Part shown: in pieces, positions 58,005-64,000 of the stretch
Layout: every line of letters begins with the position of its first letter
Numbering within the stretch: the first letter of the stretch is position 1
Assembly (NCBI RefSeq): GCF_905397285.1
Contig: NZ_CAJPUX010000003.1
Location: 434,001-498,000 of the forward strand
Direction: 5' to 3'
From: Cupriavidus plantarum
GTDB lineage: Bacteria > Pseudomonadota > Gammaproteobacteria > Burkholderiales > Burkholderiaceae
Length of the DNA: 64,000 bases
Position numbers and translations under genes: made by a program
The notes under the pieces: generated by a model
The model's database searches: none
What the model saw: only the letters and a program-made list of their open reading frames with translations
Told to the model about the DNA's origin: nothing

Positions 58005-58423
58005 CCACCGTCGCGGCTGCGGGCCTGCCAGCCCGGGCCCATGCCTGTGGGCCGCGGGTCGTTGCCGGCCTGGGCATCGGCCTGCGACGCGCGGTCGGGG
58101 TTGCGCGCGGCGCGGCCATCGCCGCGGCCATCGTCGCGGCGGTCCGGATCAGGCCGGCCGCTTAATCGGTCGTCGGCGCGGGCGCGTGCTTCCATGCGTT
58201 CGATTTGGGCGCGCACATGGTCGCGGCTTTCCGCGCGGACGCTGGCGACTTCCATGCCGCCGGCCACGCGGGGCCCATGCGCCGAGTTGCCTACGGCGCG
58301 AAGGTGCTGCCAAAAGGAAGCTTGCGCATGGCTGGCGGCAATACCGCCGAGCAGCCCGGTGGCGACCAGGCTGCCCGCCACCAATCTGCGCAGGCGAGAG
58401 CGGTCAAGCATGCGAAATCCCAT
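57998..58423 (-). CDS. Small exported hypothetical protein, Arg/Asp-rich
   Basis: The predicted protein has 141 residues. A signal peptide is likely (RRLVAGSLVATGLLGGIAASHAQA, cut near residue 34). The rest is hydrophilic and highly charged, with Arg/Asp/Gly-rich low complexity (about 85-140) and no recognised domain. An ATG four codons later (58411) is an alternative start. It precedes the TM2 gene on the same strand with 143 bases between. Confidence 0.6.
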   Translation of the reverse strand: MGFRMLDRSRLRRLVAGSLVATGLLGGIAASHAQASFWQHLRAVGNSAHGPRVAGGMEVASVRAESRDHVRAQIERMEARARADDRLSGRPDPDRRDDGRGDGRAARNPDRASQADAQAGNDPRPTGMGPGWQARSRDGGR

Positions 58424-58740
58424 AAGCCCGCGTCAAATATCCAAAATGAAAAAATCGGGCGATGGGTTCATGTTACGCATCCGTCCGCGTGACCGCCTAT
58501 GCCAATCCCGTTACCGGTGTAACGGATTGTTTCCCCCGGTTCACGGGGCGTTTGGCGCCAATGACGCCCGCATGGAGGGCCGTCGTTCCAGCGCGACATC
58601 TCCCGATCCGTTGTCGCCTATGCGGCGCATCGGCCGCGGCTGCCGGCGTCCGAGAGGCTATTTGTTTGTTCGGGTTCGGTTAATGGGCTATACTCTTGCG
58701 TTTCGTGTTCGCACACCCCGTTTTTTTCGAGGAATAACCC
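58424..58740. other. Intergenic region upstream of rpsP
   Basis: This 317-base gap has no gene that I can support. It contains the rpsP promoter at its right end and an AT-rich patch near 58435-58455. Confidence 0.5.
58666..58694 (+). promoter_or_regulatory. Promoter of the rpsP operon
   Basis: TTGTTC (58666-58671) and TATACT (58689-58694) are spaced by 17 bases, a good sigma-70 pair 47 bases before rpsP. Confidence 0.6.
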
Positions 58741-59001
58741 ATGGTCGTAATCCGTCTGGCTCGCGGCGGCAGCAAGAAGCGCCCGTTCTTCAACATCGTT
58801 GCCGCTGATTCGCGCAACCGTCGTGACGGTCGCTTCATCGAGCGCATCGGCTTCTACAATCCGCTGGCTTCCGACAAGGAAGAAGGCCTGCGCGTCGCGC
58901 AAGACCGCCTGACGTACTGGGAAGGCGTTGGCGCGCAACTGTCGCCGACCGTTGCCCGTCTGGTGAAGCAAGCCGCCAAGGCCACCGTCGCTGCTGCCTG
59001 A
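58741..59001 (+). CDS. rpsP: 30S ribosomal protein S16
   Basis: The predicted protein has 86 residues. [20 protein letters not shown] and [19 protein letters not shown] are the S16 signature. It helps assemble the 30S body. It leads the conserved rpsP-rimM-trmD-rplS operon. The ATG is preceded by GAGGAA. Confidence 0.97.
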   Translation: MVVIRLARGGSKKRPFFNIVAADSRNRRDGRFIERIGFYNPLASDKEEGLRVAQDRLTYWEGVGAQLSPTVARLVKQAAKATVAAA

Positions 59002-59019
59002 TTGGTCTAAGGCGCGTTC

Positions 59020-59712
59020 GTGTCGGTTTCGGAAAGTGGGCGCCCCGCGCGCAAGCCACTGAACCTGGCGCCCCGGTCTGCCGCGGGCGAGGATCGCGCA
59101 AGCGGTCAGCCGAGAGCGTTGCCTCAGGCATTGTTGTACACGGAGCCGTTGCCCGATGATCTGATCGAGGTCGGCTACGTCGCCGCCGCGTATGGCATTC
59201 GGGGCTGGATCAAGGTTCAGCCGCACGCGGACGACGCCTCCGCGTTGCTCCATGCGCGTCGCTGGTGGTTGCTGCCGGCCCCCGCGGCCGGAGCGATCGC
59301 ACCGGCAACCCCCCGTACGGAAGCTGGCGTCCAGGTAGCGTTGAAGATCGCGCAATCGCGCGAGCACAGCGGTACCGTCGTGGCTCAGGCCACGGGCGTC
59401 TCGGACCGCAATGTGGCCGAAGCGCTCAAGGGCCGCCGCGTCTGGATCCGGCGGTCGGACTTTCCGGCCCCGGAAGAAGACGAGTTCTACTGGGTCGATC
59501 TGATTGGCTGCGCCGTGTCGAACGAACAGGGCGAAGCGCTCGGCCAAGTGTCCGGGCTGATCGACAACGGTGCGCACCAGATCCTGCAGGTCGCTTACGA
59601 TCTGCCGGAGGGCGGTGCCGGCGAACGTCTGATCCCGTTCGTGGACGTCTACCTGCGCACCGTGGATATCGCTGGCAAGCGGATCGTGGTGGACTGGGGA
59701 CTCGATTACTGA
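59020..59712 (+). CDS. rimM: Ribosome maturation factor RimM
   Basis: The predicted protein has 230 residues from a GTG start, with AAGG 7 bases upstream. About 45 residues of variable, Arg/Ala-rich sequence precede the RimM N-domain (EVGYVAAAYGIRGWIKV); the PRC-barrel part holds DEFYWVDLIGCAV and LIPFVDVYLRTVD. It assists 16S rRNA processing at the S19 site. A 17-20-residue Ala/Pro insert around PAPAAGAIAPAT lengthens it compared with E. coli (182). Confidence 0.93.
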   Translation: MSVSESGRPARKPLNLAPRSAAGEDRASGQPRALPQALLYTEPLPDDLIEVGYVAAAYGIRGWIKVQPHADDASALLHARRWWLLPAPAAGAIAPATPRTEAGVQVALKIAQSREHSGTVVAQATGVSDRNVAEALKGRRVWIRRSDFPAPEEDEFYWVDLIGCAVSNEQGEALGQVSGLIDNGAHQILQVAYDLPEGGAGERLIPFVDVYLRTVDIAGKRIVVDWGLDY

Positions 59713-59760
59713 GGCGTTGCATCGCCGCCAGCCGGCGCGGTGTGAAACTGGGAGGCGCGG

Positions 59761-60543
59761 ATGCAGTTCGATGTGATCACGCTGTTTCCCGAGATGTTTC
59801 GTGCGCTGACCGACTGGGGCATTACCAGCCGGGCGGCCAAGCAGCAGCGGTACGCGCTGCGAACGTGGAATCCACGCGACTTTACCGTAGACAACTACCG
59901 GACGATCGACGATCGGCCGTATGGTGGCGGTCCCGGGATGGTCATGCTGGCCAGGCCGCTCGAGGACGCGATTGACGCGGCCGGCGCGGCGCAGGCGCAG
60001 GCCGGCGTGGACAAGCCCCATGTGGTGCTGATGTCGCCGCAGGGCGCGCCGCTGACGCATGCGAAAGTCATGTCGCTGGCACAACGGCCCGGACTGGTGC
60101 TGCTGTGCGGGCGCTACGAGGCGATCGACCAGCGACTGATCGACCGTCGCGTGGACGAGGAAATCAGCCTCGGCGATTTCGTGCTGTCCGGGGGCGAACT
60201 GCCCGCGATGGCGCTGATCGACGCGGTGGTGCGGCATCTGCCGGGGGTACTCGGCGATGCGCAGTCGGCCGTGCAGGACAGCTTCGTCAACGGACTGCTG
60301 GACTGCCCGCACTACACGCGGCCGGAAGAATACGAAGGCGTGAGGGTGCCCGATATCCTGCTGGGCGGCCATCATGCCGAGATCGAGAAATGGCGGCGCC
60401 AGCAGGCGCTGGCCAATACCGCGCGCAAGCGTCCCGATTTGATCGAGGCCGCGCGCGGGCAAGGTTTGCTGACCCGTGCCGACGAGAAATTCCTGTCGGA
60501 ATGGGCTGCGAAAGAAGGGTGGGAGCCCGCTCCCGCCAAGTAA
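59761..60543 (+). CDS. trmD: tRNA (guanine37-N1)-methyltransferase
   Basis: The predicted protein has 260 residues. [10 protein letters not shown] opens it; YGGGPGMVM and the knot motif [12 protein letters not shown] with [12 protein letters not shown] bind SAM. It makes m1G37 in tRNA and so guards the reading frame. It follows rimM by 48 bases. Confidence 0.97.
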   Translation: MQFDVITLFPEMFRALTDWGITSRAAKQQRYALRTWNPRDFTVDNYRTIDDRPYGGGPGMVMLARPLEDAIDAAGAAQAQAGVDKPHVVLMSPQGAPLTHAKVMSLAQRPGLVLLCGRYEAIDQRLIDRRVDEEISLGDFVLSGGELPAMALIDAVVRHLPGVLGDAQSAVQDSFVNGLLDCPHYTRPEEYEGVRVPDILLGGHHAEIEKWRRQQALANTARKRPDLIEAARGQGLLTRADEKFLSEWAAKEGWEPAPAK

Positions 60544-60616
60544 TAACCCCATCCTCTACCGGGGCCCGGCAACGACCGGGGCATTGAACGCCGGCATGAT
60601 GGTTAAGGAGAAAACG

Positions 60617-61012
60617 ATGAACATCATCGAGCAGATCGAGAAGGAAGAGATCGCCCGTCTGACCGCCAACAAGACCATTCCGGCATTCGCCCCCGGCGAT
60701 ACCGTGATCGTCAGCGTGAACGTGGTCGAAGGCAACCGCAAGCGTGTGCAGGCTTATGAAGGCGTCGTGATTGCCAAGCGCAATCGTGGCCTGAATTCGT
60801 CGTTCATCGTGCGCAAGATCTCGTCGGGCGAAGGCGTGGAACGTACGTTCCAGCTGTACTCGCCGCTGATCGCCGGCATCGAGGTGAAGCGTCGCGGCGA
60901 CGTGCGTCGCGCGAAGCTGTACTACCTGCGTGAGCGCTCGGGCAAGTCCGCGCGTATCAAGGAAAAGCTGGTGTCGAAGGCTGCTGCCGCCGCAAAGGCT
61001 GCCGCAGAGTAA
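60617..61012 (+). CDS. rplS: 50S ribosomal protein L19
   Basis: The predicted protein has 131 residues. [30 protein letters not shown] and [12 protein letters not shown] are the L19 signature, and a Lys/Ala-rich tail ends it. It sits at the 30S-50S interface. TAAGGAG lies before the ATG at 60617, deciding it over the longer upstream frame. It ends the operon. Confidence 0.97.
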   Translation: MNIIEQIEKEEIARLTANKTIPAFAPGDTVIVSVNVVEGNRKRVQAYEGVVIAKRNRGLNSSFIVRKISSGEGVERTFQLYSPLIAGIEVKRRGDVRRAKLYYLRERSGKSARIKEKLVSKAAAAAKAAAE

Positions 61013-61056
61013 AGACCGGCATCCCCGCCGGGCAACCGGCGGCGCATGGCGTTGCG

Positions 61057-61082
61057 AAAGGCACCTTCGGGTGCCTTTTTTG
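61057..61082 (+). terminator. Intrinsic terminator after rplS
   Basis: AAAGGCACC-TTCG-GGTGCCTTT is a perfect 9-bp stem with a stable tetraloop, followed by a T-run. Confidence 0.92.
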
Positions 61083-61147
61083 TTGCCTGCCATGTGGGCG
61101 CCGAGCCGCCCTGCAAGCATGGCGGCGCTCTGTCATACTGCGCCGTT

Positions 61148-61831
61148 ATGCGTCCGATATTCGATCCCGAAACGCTGCCTGTCATCGACACCGACATTCG
61201 CGGCATTCCCCTGTCCCCCGCCCGCATGACGCCCGAATTCATCCGGCGCCGGCTGCAATCGCCTCCGCCGGCCTGGGAGCCGTTGCTGACGGACGAGTCG
61301 CGGGTGTACGACAAGACGCGGGCACTGCGCGATGCTTCGGTGCTGGTGCCGCTGGTGACGCGAGAGGATGGGCTCTGGGTGCTGTTCACCCAGCGCAACG
61401 CGAACCTCAATGCACACGCTGGGCAGATCAGTTTTCCGGGTGGACGGCAGGAGGCCTACGATGCGGACCCTGTCGCCACGGCCCTGCGGGAGACGGAAGA
61501 GGAGATCGGCGTCGGCCCCGACTACGTCGAGGTGCTCGGCGCGCTGCCGGACTACATCACCGGGACGGGTTATCACGTGAGCCCCGTCGTCGGGCTCATG
61601 CGCCCGGGCTTCACGCTGCGCCCCGATGCGGGGGAGGTCGCCGAGGTCTTCGAGGTGCCGCTGGCCTTCCTGATGGATCCGACGCGGCACGAGCGGCGGC
61701 TATTGCGGTGGGTCGATGGCGAGCGAAAGTTTTATGCGATGCCGTATCCGCGGGAGGGCGGCGGCAATCGCTTTATCTGGGGAGCGACCGCGGCCATGTT
61801 GCGGAATCTGTATCTGCTGCTGGCCGCTTGA
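61148..61831 (+). CDS. CoA-type Nudix hydrolase (NudL-like)
   Basis: The predicted protein has 227 residues. The Nudix box runs from GGRQEAYDADP (98) to ALRETEEEIG (121) with catalytic Glu residues 117-119. The preceding NLNAHAGQISFPGG matches the NuCoA motif, suggesting CoA pyrophosphatase activity. The ATG at 61148 is chosen; CATACT at 61134-61139 may be its -10, which would make it nearly leaderless, so that element is doubtful. It follows the rplS terminator. Confidence 0.88.
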   Translation: MRPIFDPETLPVIDTDIRGIPLSPARMTPEFIRRRLQSPPPAWEPLLTDESRVYDKTRALRDASVLVPLVTREDGLWVLFTQRNANLNAHAGQISFPGGRQEAYDADPVATALRETEEEIGVGPDYVEVLGALPDYITGTGYHVSPVVGLMRPGFTLRPDAGEVAEVFEVPLAFLMDPTRHERRLLRWVDGERKFYAMPYPREGGGNRFIWGATAAMLRNLYLLLAA

Positions 61832-61856
61832 TGGCGCGCCACGCAAGGTCGCGTCT

Positions 61857-62696
61857 TCAAGCCGCGGCGGCGCTGGCACACTGCGGACAGCTCTTGCCCA
61901 CGACGTAGGCCGGATCCTGCTGCTGTTCGGCGGTCACCACGGCACGGCAGGCGAAGCACTGCACCGGGCCCGCCGGCTCGAGGCTGGGGTTCAGCGCCGT
62001 CCGGTAGTCGAACACGAAGCAGTCGCCGCGATAATGGCTGCCGCCGACCTCCTCGAAATACTTCAGGATGCCGCCTTCGAGCTGATAGACGTTCTCGATG
62101 CCCACTTCCTGCATGTGGATCGCGGCCTTTTCGCAACGGATGCCGCCCGTGCAGAACGACACCACGGTCTTGCCCTCGAAATCGGCGCGATGCTCGGCCA
62201 CGGCCGGCGGGAAGTCGCTGAACTTGGCGATGTCGTATTCCACCGCATCCTCGAACGTCCCCACGGCCACCTCGAATGCATTGCGCGTGTCGAGCATCAC
62301 CACCGGGCGCCCCGCGTCGTCGTGGCCCTGATCGAGCCAGCGCTTCAGGTCCGCGGGGCTGACGGAAGGCGCGCGTCCGGCTTCCGGCCGGATCAGCGGC
62401 ATCTTCATCGTGATGATTTCCTTCTTGGCGCGGACCAGCATGCGTTTGAACGGCTGGTTGTCGGAGAGGCTTTCCTTCGGCGCGATGTCCGCGAAGCGCG
62501 GATCCGCGTGCAGCCACGTCATGAAGCCATCGATGGCCTCGCGGGGGCCGGCCAGGAACATGTTGATGCCTTCGGGCGCCAGCAGGATCGTGCCCTTCAG
62601 CGACAGCGCCTCGCAGCGCGCGCGCATTTCCGAACGCAGCGGTTCGATATCGTCGATCGAGACGAATTTGTAAGCGGAAATGTTGACGATCTGCAT
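61857..62696 (-). CDS. trhO: tRNA uridine-34 hydroxylase TrhO (rhodanese family)
   Basis: The predicted protein has 279 residues. The N-terminal acylphosphatase-like domain is [17 protein letters not shown]; a rhodanese domain follows with the catalytic Cys182 in [13 protein letters not shown]-terminal CFAC...CPQC pair may bind zinc. It forms 5-hydroxyuridine at the tRNA wobble position using oxygen. It is convergent with the Nudix gene and divergent from dnaE. Confidence 0.94.
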   Translation of the reverse strand: MQIVNISAYKFVSIDDIEPLRSEMRARCEALSLKGTILLAPEGINMFLAGPREAIDGFMTWLHADPRFADIAPKESLSDNQPFKRMLVRAKKEIITMKMPLIRPEAGRAPSVSPADLKRWLDQGHDDAGRPVVMLDTRNAFEVAVGTFEDAVEYDIAKFSDFPPAVAEHRADFEGKTVVSFCTGGIRCEKAAIHMQEVGIENVYQLEGGILKYFEEVGGSHYRGDCFVFDYRTALNPSLEPAGPVQCFACRAVVTAEQQQDPAYVVGKSCPQCASAAAA

Positions 62697-62828
62697 GGTT
62701 CGACTGCTCGCCTACGCGCCTGCGCACGTAGTAACTGCCTGATTGGAAACGCGAAATTATACGCCCCGGGCGCGCCCGCCGCATGATCCCGGACAAAAAT
62801 CGCGATCCCCGCGCGCGAGGCCTGCCGG

Positions 62829-62834
62829 TACAAT
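62829..62834 (+). promoter_or_regulatory. -10 element (TACAAT) for dnaE
   Basis: TACAAT lies 26 bases before the dnaE ATG in the 163-base gap between trhO and dnaE. The -35 is weak. Confidence 0.45.
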
Positions 62835-62859
62835 GTCGGGCTAGATTCCCTGCCTGCCA

Positions 62860-64000
62860 ATGTCCGCGCTCCGCTACGTCCACCTCCGCCTGCATTCCGA
62901 ATACTCCATCGTGGACGGCATCGTCCGCCTGGAGGACGCCGTCAAGGCCGCCGCCGCCGATGGCATGGGCGCGCTCGCGCTGACCGACCTGGCCAACGCC
63001 TTCGGTCTGATCCGGTTCTACAAGGAAGCGCGGGGCGGCGGCGTCAAGCCGATCGTCGGCGCCGACGTGTGGATCGCCAACGGCGACGACCGCGACAAGC
63101 CCTCGCGGCTGCTGCTGCTCGTGCAGGACAAGCGCGGCTACCTGAACCTGTGCACCATGCTGTCGCGCGCGTGGCTGGGCAACCAGCACCGCGGCCGCGC
63201 GGAACTGGAAGCGGGCTGGTTCGACGAGCCAGGCGAGGAGGGCCTGCCGCTCTCCACGGGCCTGATCGCGCTGTCGGGCGCGATGGGCGGCGATATCGGC
63301 CTCGCGCTGGCGAACGCCAACGTCGAAGGCGCGCGCCGCGCGGCGCAGCACTGGGCGCGCGTGTTCCCGCAGCGGTTCTACATCGAACTGCAGCGTGCGG
63401 GCCTGCCGGGTACCGATGCCTACGTGCAGCAGGCCGTGCAGCTGGCCGCTTCGATGCAACTGCCTGTGGTGGCCACGCACCCCGTCCAGTTCATGACGCC
63501 CGACGATTTCACCGCGCACGAGGCGCGCGTGTGTATCGCCGAAGGCGAGCTGCTGGCCAACCCGCGTCGTGTGCGCAAGTTCACGACGGACCAGTATTTC
63601 AAGACGCAGGACGAGATGTGCGAGCTGTTCGCTGACATCCCGTCCGCGCTGCAGAACGCCGTGGAAATCGCGCGGCGCTGCAACCTCACGCTCGAGCTTG
63701 GCAAGCCGCGGCTGCCGCTGTTCCCGACGCCCGATGGCATGTCGCTCGACGACTACCTCGTGCTGATGGCGCGCGAAGGCCTCGAGCGCCGGCTCGAGGT
63801 GCTCTATCCCGATGAAGCGGTCCGCGCGTCCCGGCGCGACGAGTATCACGCGCGTCTGGATTTCGAGACGGGCACCATCATCAAGATGGGCTTCCCCGGC
63901 TACTTCCTGATCGTGGCGGACTTCATCAACTGGGCCAAGAACAACGGTGTGCCGGTCGGACCGGGCCGGGGTTCGGGCGCCGGTTCGCTGGTGGCCTACG
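62860..64000 (+). CDS. dnaE: DNA polymerase III alpha subunit (partial, 5' part)
   Basis: The first 380 codons are present; the gene runs off the right edge. The PHP domain opens the protein ([41 protein letters not shown]) and extends to about 270. The polymerase region begins with [33 protein letters not shown] at the edge. The length and the opening are those of replicative DnaE1, not of the error-prone DnaE2. The ATG at 62860 gives [10 protein letters not shown]. Confidence 0.93.
   Translation, partial: MSALRYVHLRLHSEYSIVDGIVRLEDAVKAAAADGMGALALTDLANAFGLIRFYKEARGGGVKPIVGADVWIANGDDRDKPSRLLLLVQDKRGYLNLCTMLSRAWLGNQHRGRAELEAGWFDEPGEEGLPLSTGLIALSGAMGGDIGLALANANVEGARRAAQHWARVFPQRFYIELQRAGLPGTDAYVQQAVQLAASMQLPVVATHPVQFMTPDDFTAHEARVCIAEGELLANPRRVRKFTTDQYFKTQDEMCELFADIPSALQNAVEIARRCNLTLELGKPRLPLFPTPDGMSLDDYLVLMAREGLERRLEVLYPDEAVRASRRDEYHARLDFETGTIIKMGFPGYFLIVADFINWAKNNGVPVGPGRGSGAGSLVAY

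Noticed and set aside
62860..64000. dnaE2 of the SOS mutasome
   Set aside because: The opening, the PHP domain and the absence of imuA/imuB upstream fit the replicative dnaE1; the gene upstream is trhO.

Overview
This is a GC-rich chromosomal window from a betaproteobacterium of the family Burkholderiaceae, most likely Cupriavidus or a close Ralstonia relative. Three things point there. The tmRNA tag reads ANDERYALAA. The gene order gyrA-serC-pheA-tyrA-aroA-cmk-rpsA-ihfB-lapAB-ugd-hldA-hldD-cysM is of Burkholderiaceae type, as far as I recall it. There is also a tandem pair of cyanophycin synthetase genes. The assignment rests on recognition, not on a database search. No rRNA, tRNA, IS element, prophage or CRISPR array was seen; tmRNA is the only RNA gene.

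Layout. 1-453: 3' end of an amino-acid ABC permease. 477-8817: a cyanophycin locus, with cphA and cphA' leftward and, divergently, an ABC exporter with an unusual N-terminal extension followed by a DUF1854 gene. 8833-13365: small accessory genes (acidic conserved protein, CsgG-like lipoprotein, cytochrome c, and a short-chain dehydrogenase plus cNMP-like protein divergent from a LysR regulator). 13373-14738: a PrlF-YhaV toxin-antitoxin operon behind two palindromic operators, next to ssrA. 14820-20851: gph, ubiG, ompA, gyrA and a DUF2059 protein. 20985-28702: serine and aromatic amino acid synthesis genes running into cmk, rpsA and ihfB. 28918-33930: envelope and LPS genes lapA, lapB, ugd, hldA, hldD.

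33949-42278 is a leftward block: a Liv-type ABC importer (binding protein, two permeases, two ATPases), an amidase, an N-carbamoyl amino acid hydrolase-type enzyme and an XRE-cupin regulator. It looks like one system for taking up and hydrolysing an amide or ureido compound, with an array of CAAGT/ACTTG half-sites upstream. 42585-47585: ComEA-like protein, uracil-type permease, cysM, mltB and a histone-deacetylase-family enzyme. 47767-50305: metNIQ. 50546-54108: etfBA and an acyl-CoA dehydrogenase. 54169-56094: dadA divergent from an Lrp-type regulator. 56174-58423: a radical SAM gene directly behind a near-ideal LexA box, a TM2 protein and a small exported protein. 58741-61012: the rpsP-rimM-trmD-rplS operon. 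61148-64000: a CoA-type Nudix hydrolase, trhO, and the 5' part of dnaE.

The regions most worth a second look are the cyanophycin-linked ABC/DUF1854 pair, the tandem 24-bp operators of the toxin-antitoxin operon, the SOS box on the radical SAM gene, the operator array of the amide cluster, and short tandem repeats lying across the stop codons of four genes.
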